The notes: generated from the letters alone by a model not told the origin. A DNA stretch of 64,000 nt from Propionibacteriaceae bacterium AM104-82 (GCA_027658995.1 JAQDQK010000001.1:372001-436000), one strand, 5' to 3'; shown: positions 32,665-43,195, counted from the first letter of the stretch. A program made the numbers and translations.

Positions 32665-33570
32665 ATGGAACCCAGCCCGGGATGGCGAGCGCTCATCGAG
32701 GAGTACGCGGCGCATCTCGACGCCGACCGCGGCCTGTCGGCGCACACGGTGCGCGCGTACACGGGCGATCTCCGCGAGCTCGCGACCCACCTGCAGCGGG
32801 AGGCCGCTGCCGTGACGCTGCCCGCGCTTCGCGGCTGGCTTGCCGACCTGACAGACGAGGGTGCGGCCTCCGCCACGATCCAGCGCCGGGTCGCGAGCGT
32901 GCGCGGCTTTTTCTCGTGGGCCGAGGGGGAGGGGCATCTCGCCGCCGACCCCGCCGCCCGGCTGAAGGCTCCGAGGAAGACGCGACGGCTGCCGAAGGTG
33001 CCCTCGGGTGAGGCGCTCAACGCGACGTTCGGCTCCGCCGAGACGCGGGCGTCCGAGGAGGGCGACGCGGTCGCGCTGCGCGACCTCGCACTGCTCGAGG
33101 TGCTGTACTCCAGCGGGCTGCGCGTCTCGGAGGCGTGCGCGCTGCGGTTGCGCGATGTCGACCGCGACCGTCGGTCCCTGACGGTGCTCGGCAAGGGTGG
33201 CAAGGAACGCACGGTGCCGGTCGGCGTTTCCGCGCTCGCCGCGGTCGACGCGTGGCTCAGCCGCAGGCCCGAGGTCGCCCGGCCGGACAGCCCCGACACG
33301 GTCTTCCTCGGGGCGCGCGGCGGCTCGATGGACCCGCGGGTGGTGCGCCGGGTGGTGCACGAGGCGACCCGCGCAGCAGGCCCCGGCGCGGAGATCGGCC
33401 CACACGGCCTGCGCCACGCGATGGCGACCCACCTGATCGAGGGAGGGGCCGACCTGCGCAGCGTGCAGGAGATGCTCGGCCACTCGTCGGTGGCGACCAC
33501 CCAGATCTACACGCACGTGACGACCGAGCGGCTGCGCACCGCCTACCGTCAGGCCCACCCGCGCGCCTGA
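32665..33570 (+). CDS. xerC: Tyrosine recombinase XerC
   Basis: XerC and XerD resolve chromosome dimers at dif sites. The 301-residue protein has a SAM-like N-terminal domain (about residues 1-95) with LSAHTVRAYTGDLREL and a catalytic domain with the full set: Arg in SSGLRVSEACAL, Lys in LGKGGKERTVPV, HGLRHAMATHLI with His-x-x-Arg, HSSVATTQIYTHV with His and the Tyr nucleophile. ATG 32665 is chosen because the family start follows it; upstream frame is not homologous. It is XerC rather than a phage integrase because it sits beside rpsB, as in mycobacteria. I see no attachment site nearby. Confidence 0.93.
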   Translation: MEPSPGWRALIEEYAAHLDADRGLSAHTVRAYTGDLRELATHLQREAAAVTLPALRGWLADLTDEGAASATIQRRVASVRGFFSWAEGEGHLAADPAARLKAPRKTRRLPKVPSGEALNATFGSAETRASEEGDAVALRDLALLEVLYSSGLRVSEACALRLRDVDRDRRSLTVLGKGGKERTVPVGVSALAAVDAWLSRRPEVARPDSPDTVFLGARGGSMDPRVVRRVVHEATRAAGPGAEIGPHGLRHAMATHLIEGGADLRSVQEMLGHSSVATTQIYTHVTTERLRTAYRQAHPRA

Positions 33571-33585
33571 GCCGACCGGCCACGC

Positions 33586-34488
33586 TCAACCGCCCAGGGT
33601 CAGCGGGTCGACGAGGCGGCCGCCCCGCCAGGCCATCCAGTGCAGGTGGCAACCGGTCGACAGACCCGTCGTCCCGACCGCGCCGACCCTGCCGCCCGCC
33701 TCGATCCGCTGCCCGACGGCGACGGAGAGAGATAGCAGGTGGTTGTAGGCCGTGACGAGCCCGCCCCCGTGATCGAGGAAGACCCGCCACCCGTAGGCCG
33801 GGTTGTAGTAGGCCCGCGTCACCGTCCCCCCAGCGGGGGCGAGGATCGGGGTGCCGCACGGGGCGGCGATGTCGGTGCCGTCGTGCAGTTTCCACACCCC
33901 CGTGATGGGGTGGCGCCTCATGCCGAACGGCGAGGACAGGCGACCCGCCACCGGCAACCCGGCCACCCGCGCTGCGGGCAGCGTCGCGCCGGCGATGCGC
34001 GGCGGGGGAGCGGGGGAGGTGCCGCGCGGCACCAGCCTGATCGGCGGCGAGGCCAGGAAGCTCAGCGGGTCGGCGTAGCGTGTGCCGTCGGTCAGCCCCC
34101 AGTGCAGGCAGCCGGCCAGGCAGTGACCGGCGGCGAGGGTGCCGAGCGGCTGCCCAGCCTCGACCCGGTCGCCCTCGGCGACCGAAGCGAGGACCGGTTG
34201 GTAGGTGGTGCGCCACCCGTTGCCGTGGTCGACGCTGACGCTCGGCACACCGGCCACGTGCCCGGCGAACCGCACCACCCCGACCGCGGCCGACCGGACC
34301 GTCTCGCCGGGGCTGCCCCGCAGGTCGACGCCGCGGTGGCCCGCCTCGAACCGGCCGACGTCGTCGAAGCCGCGCCCTACGGCCCCATCAACGGGCGGCG
34401 TCAGCACCAGGCCGTCGGCCGAGGCGGTGGGTGCGGGCCAGCAGAGCAGCAGGGAGGCCGCGAGGAGCAGGGACACGAAGGTTCGCAT
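33586..34488 (-). CDS. Secreted M23-family protein with two LytM-like modules
   Basis: The 300-residue protein has a signal peptide (about residues 1-23, ending ASADG). Residues about 25-135 form a first M23-like module with [12 protein letters not shown] and GCLHWGL; only one histidine remains at the HxH position, so catalysis is doubtful. Residues about 165-300 form a second module with [16 protein letters not shown] and CHLHWMAW, where the zinc ligands look complete. M23 proteins cut peptidoglycan cross-bridges or, when degenerate, activate amidases. ATG 34488 is chosen because the signal peptide follows; the frame is open 45 codons further up. The gene lies between xerC and rpsB, as in other actinobacteria. 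Confidence 0.88.
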   Translation of the reverse strand: MRTFVSLLLAASLLLCWPAPTASADGLVLTPPVDGAVGRGFDDVGRFEAGHRGVDLRGSPGETVRSAAVGVVRFAGHVAGVPSVSVDHGNGWRTTYQPVLASVAEGDRVEAGQPLGTLAAGHCLAGCLHWGLTDGTRYADPLSFLASPPIRLVPRGTSPAPPPRIAGATLPAARVAGLPVAGRLSSPFGMRRHPITGVWKLHDGTDIAAPCGTPILAPAGGTVTRAYYNPAYGWRVFLDHGGGLVTAYNHLLSLSVAVGQRIEAGGRVGAVGTTGLSTGCHLHWMAWRGGRLVDPLTLGG

Positions 34489-34790
34489 GCCCCGTTCTTC
34501 GCCGCTGGAGCCGCCGCGTTTCACGTCGCCCACGCCCTGTGGACAAGGCGCCCCCGCCGGTTTGTGGCGGGTCGTCGCGCCGGGGTAACATGGCCGGGCA
34601 ACCTTCACGGGTTGACTTCGCATGTGCTTCTGACGGGCGACCGTCGGCTCCCGCGTGGTCCCGCCTCACGGCGGGTGCGGGCGTCGGGCACATCAGGCAA
34701 AGGCCCTCTCGCAGGGTCAACGATCAACCACGAGTGGGCCCAAGCGCCCACGCTACACAGGCGGGCGCCCCCGCCGCGAAAGGAACGGCC
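34489..34790 (+). promoter_or_regulatory. 302-base gap: rpsB promoter and leader
   Basis: This gap carries no gene. TAACAT (34586-34591), with TTGTGG (34562-34567) 18 bases upstream, is the best promoter and would give a leader of about 190 bases for rpsB. The leader contains GTGGGC...GCCCAC near 34734-34751, a small hairpin, and ends in AAAGGA before the ATG. Long structured leaders are known for ribosomal protein S2 genes, which often repress their own messages; whether that holds here is inference. A DnaA-box-like site lies upstream of the promoter. Confidence 0.55.
34536..34546 (-). other. DnaA-box-like site TTGTCCACAGG
   Basis: On the minus strand TTGTCCACA matches the actinobacterial DnaA box exactly, followed by GG. 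It lies 40 bases upstream of the rpsB promoter. The same 11-base frame TTNTCCACAGG occurs at 2370-2380, 4008-4018 and 10513-10523. Function at this place is not known. Confidence 0.55.
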
Positions 34791-35717
34791 ATGGCCGTCG
34801 TCACCACCCGTCAGCTGCTCGAGGCAGGCGTCCACTTCGGGCACCAGACCCGTCGTTGGAACCCCAAGATGAAGCGATTCATCTTCACCGAGCGCAACGG
34901 CATCTACATCATCGACCTCCAGCTTTCGCTGCGCTACATCGACAAGGCGTACAACTTCGTCAAGTCGACCGTCGCCCGCGGCGGCCAGGTGCTGTTCGTC
35001 GGCACCAAGAAGCAGGCCCAGGAGGCCATCGCCGAGCAGGCCACCCGCGTCGGCATGCCCTACGTCAACCAGCGTTGGCTCGGCGGCATGCTCACCAACT
35101 TCCACACCGTCGCCAAGCGCATCCAGCGCCTCAAGGAGCTTGAGGGCATGGACTTCGCCGACGTCCCCGGCAGCGGCCTCACCAAGAAGGAGCTCCTGCA
35201 GCTCGAGCGTGAGAAGAACAAGCTGGACAAGACCCTCGGCGGCATCCGCGACATGGTCAAGGTTCCCCAGGCCGTGTGGATCGTCGACACCAAGAAGGAG
35301 CACCTCGCCGTCGACGAGGCCCGCAAGCTGAACATCCCCGTCGTCGCGATCCTCGACACCAACTGCGACCCCGACGAGGTCGACTACGCGGTGCCGGGCA
35401 ACGACGACGCGATCCGCTCCGTCGCGCTGCTCACCCGCATCATCGCCGACGCCGCCGCCGAGGGTCTGATCGACCGTTCCTCCGGCCGCACCGGTGAAGA
35501 GGCCCAGGCCGAGCCCATGCCCGACTGGGAGCGCGAGCTGCTCGCCGCCGACCAGCCCTCCGCCGTCGCCGTCGAGGCGACCGACGCTCAGGCCGACGAG
35601 CTGGCCGAGGCCGCTGGCGAGACCGTCGAGGCCACCGAGACCCCCGCCGTCGAGCTGGCCGAGGCCGCCGACGCGCTCGAGGCCGAGGCCAAGACCGAGC
35701 CCACCGAAGCCAACTGA
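34791..35717 (+). CDS. rpsB: 30S ribosomal protein S2
   Basis: S2 is a primary component of the small subunit needed for S1 binding and start-site selection. The 308-residue protein has the family core, with [19 protein letters not shown] near residue 8, [25 protein letters not shown] and [16 protein letters not shown], ending around residue 235. The last 70 residues are an acidic Ala/Glu-rich tail ([20 protein letters not shown] and similar), longer than in most bacteria but common in high-GC actinobacteria. ATG 34791 follows AAAGGA. It leads the tsf-pyrH-frr-cdsA operon. Confidence 0.98.
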   Translation: MAVVTTRQLLEAGVHFGHQTRRWNPKMKRFIFTERNGIYIIDLQLSLRYIDKAYNFVKSTVARGGQVLFVGTKKQAQEAIAEQATRVGMPYVNQRWLGGMLTNFHTVAKRIQRLKELEGMDFADVPGSGLTKKELLQLEREKNKLDKTLGGIRDMVKVPQAVWIVDTKKEHLAVDEARKLNIPVVAILDTNCDPDEVDYAVPGNDDAIRSVALLTRIIADAAAEGLIDRSSGRTGEEAQAEPMPDWERELLAADQPSAVAVEATDAQADELAEAAGETVEATETPAVELAEAADALEAEAKTEPTEAN

Positions 35718-35749
35718 TCCACCACCAACACGGGTAGAAACGAGTATCC

Positions 35750-36559
35750 ATGGCAATCACTGCCGCTGACGTGAAGAAGCTCCGCGACGCCACCGGCGCG
35801 GGCATGATGGACGCCAAGAAGGCCCTCGTTGAGGCTGACGGCGACTTCGACAAGGCCATCGAGGGTCTGCGCATCTCCGGCCTGGCAAAGGCCGCCAAGC
35901 GCGCCGACCGTGAGGCCACCAACGGCATCGTCGCTGGCCGCGACGGCGCCCTGGTGCAGTTCGCCGCCGAGACGGACTTCGTCGCCAAGAACGCCGAGTT
36001 CGTGGGCCTGGCCGAGGAGATCCTCGCCGCGGTCCTCGCCTCCGGCGCGACCGACGTCGCCTCCGCCAACGAGGCTGCCCTGGCCTCCGGCGCCAAGGTC
36101 GTCGACGCCGTGCAGGAGCTCGGCGCCAAGATCGGCGAGAACCTGTCGGTGGCCAACGTGGCCAACTTCGACGGCGACACCCACCTGTACCTGCACCGCC
36201 GCGCGGCTGACCTGCCCCCGCAGGTCGGCGTGCTCGTCGAGTACAAGGGCAGCGAGGACCTGGCGCACCACGTCGCGCTGCAGATCGCGTCGATGTCGCC
36301 CCAGTGGGTCAACCGCGAGGACGTCCCGGCCGACCTGGTCGAGAACGAGCGTCGCATCGCCGAGGCCACCGCGAAGGAGGAGGGCAAGCCCGAGGCAGCC
36401 CTTCCCCGCATCGTCGAGGGCCGCGTCGGCGGCTACTACAAGGACGTCGTCCTCGTCGACCAGGCCGCGGTCTGGGAGGACAAGAAGTCCGTCGGTGACG
36501 CCCTCAAGGACGGCGACACCGAGATCGTGCGTTTCGTGCGGTTCGCGATCGGCGCCTGA
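35750..36559 (+). CDS. tsf: Elongation factor Ts
   Basis: EF-Ts recycles EF-Tu by releasing GDP. The 269-residue protein has an N-terminal UBA-like domain with KKLRDATGAGMMDAKKAL at residue 8, the ETDFVAKN EF-Tu-contact motif near 77, and two dimerisation-like core repeats ending in DTEIVRFVRFAIGA. It follows rpsB by 32 bases. A strong perfect palindrome lies 28 bases after its stop and separates it from pyrH, which may let rpsB-tsf be produced in excess of the downstream genes. Identification is certain. Confidence 0.98.
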   Translation: MAITAADVKKLRDATGAGMMDAKKALVEADGDFDKAIEGLRISGLAKAAKRADREATNGIVAGRDGALVQFAAETDFVAKNAEFVGLAEEILAAVLASGATDVASANEAALASGAKVVDAVQELGAKIGENLSVANVANFDGDTHLYLHRRAADLPPQVGVLVEYKGSEDLAHHVALQIASMSPQWVNREDVPADLVENERRIAEATAKEEGKPEAALPRIVEGRVGGYYKDVVLVDQAAVWEDKKSVGDALKDGDTEIVRFVRFAIGA

Positions 36560-36587
36560 GCGCGTTCGCTCATAGTGAAGTAGAGTT

Positions 36588-36621
36588 ACGTGCGCCGCGA
36601 CCCCTGGGTCGCGGCGCACGT
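36588..36621 (+). terminator. Perfect 34-bp palindrome between tsf and pyrH
   Basis: ACGTGCGCCGCGACCC (36588-36603), CT, GGGTCGCGGCGCACGT (36606-36621) form a 16-bp perfect inverted repeat with effectively a 4-base loop. No T-run follows. A TAGAGT box (36581-36586) lies immediately before it. It may attenuate or end the rpsB-tsf transcript, stabilise its 3' end, or serve as a protein-binding operator for a pyrH promoter. Confidence 0.75.
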
Positions 36622-36655
36622 GCCATGTCCACCCACAGTCAACCCAGGAGGTCTG

Positions 36656-37363
36656 GTGGCTTACCAGCGAGTGTTGTTGAAGCTTTCCGGCGAGGAATTC
36701 GGGGGAGGCAAACTGGGCGTCGATCCCGTGATCGTCTCCAACATCGCTGACCAGATCGCGCAGGTGGTGCGGGGCGGAACCCAGGTCGCCGTCGTCGTCG
36801 GCGGGGGCAACTACTTCCGCGGCGCCGCGCTCTCCAAGAGCGGGATGGCGCGCGACCGGGCCGACTACATGGGCATGCTCGGCACGGTCATGAACGCCAT
36901 CGCCCTGCAGGACTTCTGCGAGAAGGCAGGCATCGAGACGCGCGTCCAGTCGGCCATCAGCATGGCTCAGGTCGCCGAGCCCTACATCCCGCGGCGCGCT
37001 GAGCGCCACATGGAGAAGGGCCGCCTCGTGATCTTCGGCGCCGGCTCCGGCATGCCGTACTTCTCCACCGACACGGTCGCCGCGCAGCGCGCCCTCGAGA
37101 TCGGCGCTGAGGTGCTGCTGATGGGCAAGCAGGGCGTCGACGGCGTCTACAACAAGGACCCGAAGATCCACCCCGACGCGACCAAGTTCGACCGGCTCAC
37201 GCACGACCAGTTCCTCAAGGAGGACCTGAAGGTCGCAGACGCCACCGCGATCGCGCTCGCGCGCGACAACAATCTCAACCTCGTCTTCTTCAGCCTCTCC
37301 GAACCCGGCAACATCGCCCGCGCCATCGCGGGCGAGCCGATCGGCACCCTCGTCACCCGATAG
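36656..37363 (+). CDS. pyrH: UMP kinase
   Basis: PyrH phosphorylates UMP to UDP and is regulated by GTP and UTP. The 235-residue amino-acid-kinase-family protein has [12 protein letters not shown] at residue 7, [10 protein letters not shown] near 46, [15 protein letters not shown] near 72, [19 protein letters not shown] and [17 protein letters not shown] 36656 follows CCAGGAGG at an ideal spacing; the frame is open upstream only through the palindrome. frr follows 32 bases later. The order tsf-pyrH-frr-cdsA is conserved across actinobacteria. Confidence 0.97.
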   Translation: MAYQRVLLKLSGEEFGGGKLGVDPVIVSNIADQIAQVVRGGTQVAVVVGGGNYFRGAALSKSGMARDRADYMGMLGTVMNAIALQDFCEKAGIETRVQSAISMAQVAEPYIPRRAERHMEKGRLVIFGAGSGMPYFSTDTVAAQRALEIGAEVLLMGKQGVDGVYNKDPKIHPDATKFDRLTHDQFLKEDLKVADATAIALARDNNLNLVFFSLSEPGNIARAIAGEPIGTLVTR

Positions 37364-37395
37364 ATAACTCACAGGCACTAGGAGCCAAGAACAAG

Positions 37396-37953
37396 ATGAT
37401 CGCCGAAATCCAGCAGGAAGCCGCCACCAAGATGCAGCAGGCGGTGGACCACGCCCGCGAGGACATGGCCACGATCCGGACCGGCCGCGCCCACCCCGCG
37501 ATGTTCAACAAGATCAACGCCGACTACTACGGCGCACCGACGCCGCTGCAGCAGCTCGCGCAGTTCACCTCGCCCGATCCCCGCTCGCTGCTGATCACCC
37601 CCTTCGACCGCAGCGCCATCGGCGCCATCGAGAAGGCCATCCGCGACGCCGACCTGGGTGTCAACCCCAGCAACGACGGCAACGCCGTGCGCATCGTGAT
37701 GCCGCAGCTCACGGAGGAGCGCCGCAAGGAGTACGTCAAGATGGCCAAGGGCAAGGCAGAGGACGCGCGCATCGCCGTGCGCAACATCCGCCGCAACGCC
37801 ATGGACCAGCTGAAGAAGCTGGAGAAGGACGGCGAGATCGGCGAGGACGACCTCTCCCGCGCCGAGAAGGCCCTCGACGGCACCACCAAGAAGTTCGTCG
37901 AGAGCGTCGACGAGGTGCTGAAGCACAAGGAAGCCGAACTGGCTGAGGTGTGA
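37396..37953 (+). CDS. frr: Ribosome recycling factor
   Basis: RRF, with EF-G, splits post-termination ribosomes. The 185-residue protein has standard length and the motifs TIRTGRAHPAMFNKI near residue 27, YGAPTPLQQLA near 46, IEKAIRDADLGVNPSNDG near 76, LTEERRKEYVKMAK and a helical C-terminus ending VDEVLKHKEAELAEV. The TGA stop shares its last base with the ATG of cdsA (TGATG), so the two are co-translated. Identification is certain. Confidence 0.98.
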   Translation: MIAEIQQEAATKMQQAVDHAREDMATIRTGRAHPAMFNKINADYYGAPTPLQQLAQFTSPDPRSLLITPFDRSAIGAIEKAIRDADLGVNPSNDGNAVRIVMPQLTEERRKEYVKMAKGKAEDARIAVRNIRRNAMDQLKKLEKDGEIGEDDLSRAEKALDGTTKKFVESVDEVLKHKEAELAEV

Positions 37954-38813
37954 TGTCCCAGGTCGAACAGACCCCCAAGAAGGCGAAGGGGGGTCGGGAT
38001 CTACCGGCCGCCATCGCCGTGGGGGTTGGGCTGTTCGCCGCGCTCGCCGTCGGGCTGATCTGGGCGCCGTGGTTCTTCGCGATCCTCGTCGCCACCGCGC
38101 TGGGGCTCGGCACCATCGAGGTGCACCGGGCCCTGCTGCGCAAGTCGATGCGCTCCGAGATCGTGCCGATCGTGATCGGCACCATCGTCAGCACGCTCGG
38201 CAGTTACGCCGCCGTGGTGGCGAAGATCGACCTCGACCCGACAACGCTGGTCATCATCTGCCTCGCGGCGACGATGATCGTGGCGCTCGCGCTGCGGCTC
38301 CGGCGCGGGCCTGAGGGGTTCGTCGGCGACGTCGCCGCGAGCGCCCTCCTGATCGCCTACATCCCGCTGCTCGGCGCCTCGGTGCCGTTGCTGCTCGCCG
38401 CCCCCGACGGCACCATGCGGATCCTCACGATCGTCGCATGCGTCGTCGCCTCCGACACCGGAGCATTCACCGTCGGGGTGCTGTTCGGCAGGCACAAGAT
38501 GGCCCCGACCATCAGCCCTAACAAGACCTGGGAGGGCTTCGCAGGCGGCATCGTCTTCTCCGTCGCCGTCGGCGTGCTGTGCGCCATCTACCTGCTGCAG
38601 ATCCACTGGGCCATCGGCCTGCTGCTCGGCGTGCTGCTCAGCCTCGCGGGCACCGTCGGCGATCTTGTTGAATCGTTGATCAAGCGGGACGTAGGCTTGA
38701 AGGACATGTCGAACTTCCTGCCCGGCCACGGGGGAGTGATGGACCGCCTGGACTCCATGCTCGTCGCGGTGCCCGTCGGCTGGATGATTCTGCACCTGAC
38801 CATCGGCGGCTGA
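37953..38813 (+). CDS. cdsA: Phosphatidate cytidylyltransferase
   Basis: CdsA makes CDP-diacylglycerol from phosphatidate and CTP, the precursor used by PgsA at the other end of the window. The 286-residue protein has about eight membrane helices and the C-terminal signature [18 protein letters not shown] followed by [12 protein letters not shown]; the upstream [14 protein letters not shown] is also typical. The ATG at 37953 overlaps the frr stop; a GTG three bases earlier is possible. rlmN follows 22 bases downstream. Identification is certain. Confidence 0.96.
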   Translation: MSQVEQTPKKAKGGRDLPAAIAVGVGLFAALAVGLIWAPWFFAILVATALGLGTIEVHRALLRKSMRSEIVPIVIGTIVSTLGSYAAVVAKIDLDPTTLVIICLAATMIVALALRLRRGPEGFVGDVAASALLIAYIPLLGASVPLLLAAPDGTMRILTIVACVVASDTGAFTVGVLFGRHKMAPTISPNKTWEGFAGGIVFSVAVGVLCAIYLLQIHWAIGLLLGVLLSLAGTVGDLVESLIKRDVGLKDMSNFLPGHGGVMDRLDSMLVAVPVGWMILHLTIGG

Positions 38814-38835
38814 GACCGCCCGGAAGGACCCCGCC

Positions 38836-39957
38836 GTGCCCACCCAACTCCCGCTCGTCTTCGAGGCCCCCCGCAGGGGCAAGCCGCCGAAGCACTGGCT
38901 CGACCTCGCACCAGAGGAGCGCGTCGAGGCAACCGTGAAGCTCGGCCTCCCCAAGTTCCGCGCCGACCAGATCTCCCGGCACGTCTTCGACCGCCTCGAG
39001 GTCGACGCCGCGAACTTCACCGACCTTCCCGCGGCCATCCGCGCCGACCTTGGCGAACAACTGTTCCCGAACCTGCTCGACCAGGTCACCGTGCGCAGCA
39101 CCGACGACGGGTCGACGCTGAAGACGCTCTGGAAGTTGCACGACGGCTCGCTGCTCGAGTCGGTGCTGATGCGCTACCCCAACCGGACGACGCTGTGCAT
39201 CTCGTCGCAGGCCGGCTGCGGCATGGCCTGCCCGTTCTGCGCCACCGGCCAGGGCGGCCTGAAGCGCAACCTGTCGCAGGCCGAGATCACCGCCCAGGTG
39301 CTCGCCGCCGACCAGCAACTCGCCGGCGGGGTCGTGCCGGGCGCCAGCGGACGCCTCAACAACATCGTCTTCATGGGCATGGGCGAGCCACTTGCCAACT
39401 ACAACGCCGTGATGGGCTCGATCCGCACCTTCGTCGAGCCGAGCCCCAACGGTTTCGGGATGAGCGCACGGCACATCACCGTCTCCACCGTCGGCCTCGT
39501 GCCGCAGATCACCAAGCTGACGGAGGAGGGGCTGCCGCTGACGCTCGCGGTGTCCCTGCACGCCCCCGACGACGAGTTGCGCGACGAGATCGTCCCCATC
39601 AACAACAGGTGGAAGGTGGACGAGGTCGTCGACGCGGCGTGGGAGTACGCCAGGAAGACCAAGCGGCGCGTCTCCATCGAGTACGCCATGATGCGCGACA
39701 TCAACGACCAGGTCGAGCGGGCCGAACTGCTCGCGAAGGTGCTCAAGCGCCGCGGCGACTGGGGCTGGGTGCACGTCAACCTGATCCCGCTGAACCCGAC
39801 GCCCGGCTCCAAGTGGACGGCGTCTCGAAAGGCGGACGAGAAGGCGTTCATCGAGACGCTAGACCGCCGCGGCGTGCCCGTCACGCTGCGCGACACCCGC
39901 GGTCAGGACATCGACGGCGCTTGTGGGCAGCTCGCCGCCAGCCAGTCGCAGGTCTGA
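38836..39957 (+). CDS. rlmN: Dual-specificity 23S rRNA/tRNA (adenine-C2)-methyltransferase RlmN
   Basis: RlmN makes 2-methyladenosine at A2503 of 23S rRNA and A37 of some tRNAs by radical chemistry. The 373-residue protein has the radical-SAM motif CGMACPFC near residue 130, [13 protein letters not shown] near 178, [12 protein letters not shown], and the C-terminal catalytic cysteine in [10 protein letters not shown] near 364. It starts at GTG 38836, with AGGAC nearby. The RlmN/Cfr split is decided in favour of RlmN by synteny after cdsA and by the normal actinobacterial length. It could affect sensitivity to peptidyl-transferase antibiotics; that is known family biology. Confidence 0.96.
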   Translation: MPTQLPLVFEAPRRGKPPKHWLDLAPEERVEATVKLGLPKFRADQISRHVFDRLEVDAANFTDLPAAIRADLGEQLFPNLLDQVTVRSTDDGSTLKTLWKLHDGSLLESVLMRYPNRTTLCISSQAGCGMACPFCATGQGGLKRNLSQAEITAQVLAADQQLAGGVVPGASGRLNNIVFMGMGEPLANYNAVMGSIRTFVEPSPNGFGMSARHITVSTVGLVPQITKLTEEGLPLTLAVSLHAPDDELRDEIVPINNRWKVDEVVDAAWEYARKTKRRVSIEYAMMRDINDQVERAELLAKVLKRRGDWGWVHVNLIPLNPTPGSKWTASRKADEKAFIETLDRRGVPVTLRDTRGQDIDGACGQLAASQSQV

Positions 39958-39996
39958 CACGCGCGCAACGCCCGGCGCGCACGCGTCCATGGATAA

Positions 39997-41421
<1,425 letters not shown>

Positions 41422-41430
41422 CGGACATGT

Positions 41431-41462
41431 ACGACGCCCCGGCCGCTTGGCCGGGGCGTCGT
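41431..41462. terminator. Terminator between gdhA and the convergent peptidoglycan-binding gene
   Basis: ACGACGCCCCGGCC (41431-41444), loop GCTT, GGCCGGGGCGTCGT (41449-41462) form a perfect 14-bp stem with a tetraloop. It lies between the facing 3' ends, 24 bases after gdhA and 14 bases beyond the end of the minus-strand gene, and can serve both. Confidence 0.85.
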
Positions 41463-41475
41463 CGCGTTCCCGGGC

Positions 41476-42378
41476 TCAGGCGAGCAGCGCGGGCCAGGAC
41501 TCGGAGCCGACGTAGCCGTCGACGGTGAGGCCCCGGTCGCTCTGGAAGGCGCGCACCGCCGCGGCGGTCTGCTCGCCGTAGTCGCCGTCGATGATGGTGG
41601 CGTAGCCGCGGTCGTTGAGCAGCGCCTGCAGCACCTTCACCGCCGCGCCCGAGTCGCCCTGATGCAGTTCCGGGGTGAGCGTCTCCCAGGTGGTGTCGTC
41701 GACGATGCCCGTCACGCTCAGCCCCTGCTGGGCCTGCCACTGTCGCACGGAACGCTCGGTCGCCGAGCCGAAGTCGCCGTCGACGAAGGTGCGCACCCCG
41801 TGCGATCCGAGGAGGCCCTGGAGCGCGGCGACCACGTAGCCGCCGTCGCCCCGGCCCAGCGGGTAGAACCGGTCGAAGCGCTGCTCCACGGGGGCAGCGG
41901 GTGGGTCGTCCACGATGGGCGGTTCGGGCGCCTCTGTCGGCTCGGCCGGCGGTGGCTGCGTTGACGGCGCCTCCTGGGCCGACTCTGTCGGGGCTGGGCT
42001 CGGGGTCTGCGTCACGGTCACGACGACGGTCGGCCGCGGGGCGGGCGTCGGCGTCGGCTCCGTCTTGGTCTTCGTCGGACGCGGAGCGGGGGAGGCGACC
42101 TGGGCCTGTTCGGGGCCGCCGAGGAACAGCAGCGCGAGCCCGACCGCCGCGGCAAGGCCGATCACGGCCAGGCTCGCCACCACGGCGATCCGCCACCTGC
42201 CCTCACGGCCACCGGGACCGGGCCGCGTGGAGGGCAGGGTCGCGTACGGGTCGAACTCCTCGGGGCGATCCTCAGGCCCGGGTTCGGGCTGGGGTTCCGG
42301 CGGCGGCGCAAACCAGACCGCGCAGTGCGCGCAGAACTCCTCGGCGGTCGGCGCCCCACATTGGCGACACTGTCGCAT
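41476..42378 (-). CDS. Zinc-ribbon membrane protein with two peptidoglycan-binding domains
   Basis: The 300-residue protein starts with a cytoplasmic zinc ribbon (Cys4, Cys7, Cys16, Cys19: CRQC...CAHC), a Pro/Glu-rich stretch, one membrane helix (about residues 62-85), a long Pro/Thr-rich extracellular linker (about 90-165) and two PG_binding_1 repeats. The repeats contain VVAALQGLLGSHGV and VKVLQALLNDRGY, each followed by a GDFGSATERSVRQWQ- or GDYGEQTAAAVRAFQ-type stretch. It would link a cytoplasmic metal-dependent contact to the cell wall. There is no enzymatic domain. No family name is known to me for the whole architecture. Zinc binding is inferred from the cysteine spacing. Confidence 0.85.
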   Translation of the reverse strand: MRQCRQCGAPTAEEFCAHCAVWFAPPPEPQPEPGPEDRPEEFDPYATLPSTRPGPGGREGRWRIAVVASLAVIGLAAAVGLALLFLGGPEQAQVASPAPRPTKTKTEPTPTPAPRPTVVVTVTQTPSPAPTESAQEAPSTQPPPAEPTEAPEPPIVDDPPAAPVEQRFDRFYPLGRGDGGYVVAALQGLLGSHGVRTFVDGDFGSATERSVRQWQAQQGLSVTGIVDDTTWETLTPELHQGDSGAAVKVLQALLNDRGYATIIDGDYGEQTAAAVRAFQSDRGLTVDGYVGSESWPALLA

Positions 42379-42424
42379 CCCAACCCCCAGGATCTCGGTT
42401 CAGCGACACGATATCCCGGCGTCG

Positions 42425-43135
42425 TCAGGCGTCAAGGGCGGGGTCCGGCTCGTCCCACAGCCGCCGGTAGAGCGCGATCCGCTCGGGGTCCGGCTCGATG
42501 CCGTAAGCGTCCCAGAAGGCGCGCTCGTGGCCGGGCCCGTAGTCCCACTCGAGCGACCAGGAGGCGATCGCCAGATCGGCCCAACGGTCTGCGACGCCGA
42601 GCGAGCCGAGGTCGACGTGGCCGACGAACCGGCCGTCGGCCCCGATGATCGTGTTGGGGACGCAGGCGTCGCCGTGCGCGATGACGAGTTGGTCGATGTC
42701 GGGTTGGTCGCCCACCCAGTCGACGGCGCCGAACATCGAGATCGACGGGTCGAGCGAGTGCAGCACGGCGTAGCCCTCGCCGATCGCGGCGGCCGCCCGG
42801 TCGGGGTCTGCCGTCCAGCGCGGGTCGACGGCGGAGACGCCGGGCAGCGCGCCGCTGACCAGCAGCCACTGGTCGCCCTCGTCGACGTAGTCGAAGACCC
42901 GCGGCGCCGGGTGCCTGCCGGAGAGCCAACTCATCCGCTCGGCCTCCGGCTCCAGGTCGACGGGGCTCCACTTGGCGAACAGGTCCTTGGTGTCGGGTGC
43001 ACTCAGGCGGGCCGTGATGCCGCCGAGTTCGTTGCGCCACACCAGTTCCGCGACGTCGCGGCGGTGCTCGCGCGCCCACCTCGTGACGAGTTCGGGAACG
43101 GGAGTGCCTGCCGGGGGAGGAGCCGCAATAGCCAT
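42425..43135 (-). CDS. Aminoglycoside phosphotransferase-like kinase
   Basis: The 236-residue protein has the APH fold in short form: VIAHGDACVPNTIIG near residue 157 carries the catalytic Asp and metal-binding Asn, and GHVDLGSLGVADRWADLA near 178 has the second Asp of the DFG-like motif. This pattern is closest to APH(3')-type enzymes, but chromosomal copies with such drift usually phosphorylate other small molecules; resistance should not be assumed. The N-terminal ATP-binding lobe is short. It is divergent from dxr, and CACGAT six bases before the ATG may be a degenerate leaderless -10 box. Confidence 0.8.
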   Translation of the reverse strand: MAIAAPPPAGTPVPELVTRWAREHRRDVAELVWRNELGGITARLSAPDTKDLFAKWSPVDLEPEAERMSWLSGRHPAPRVFDYVDEGDQWLLVSGALPGVSAVDPRWTADPDRAAAAIGEGYAVLHSLDPSISMFGAVDWVGDQPDIDQLVIAHGDACVPNTIIGADGRFVGHVDLGSLGVADRWADLAIASWSLEWDYGPGHERAFWDAYGIEPDPERIALYRRLWDEPDPALDA

Positions 43136-43183
43136 GACCCGATCGTGTCACATGGCGCAAGTTCGCCCTGCGCTGTGGACGCC

Positions 43184-43189
43184 TAGACT
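43184..43189 (+). promoter_or_regulatory. -10 box (TAGACT) for dxr
   Basis: TAGACT is six bases before the GTG at 43196, with no ribosome site. It drives dxr and, through a four-base overlap, the site-2 protease. Confidence 0.6.
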
Positions 43190-43195
43190 TGGCCG

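Noticed and set aside
32665..33570. Tyrosine recombinase as a mark of a prophage or integrative island
   Set aside because: It is XerC by motif and by its place beside rpsB. No attachment repeats, phage genes or composition shift lie around it.
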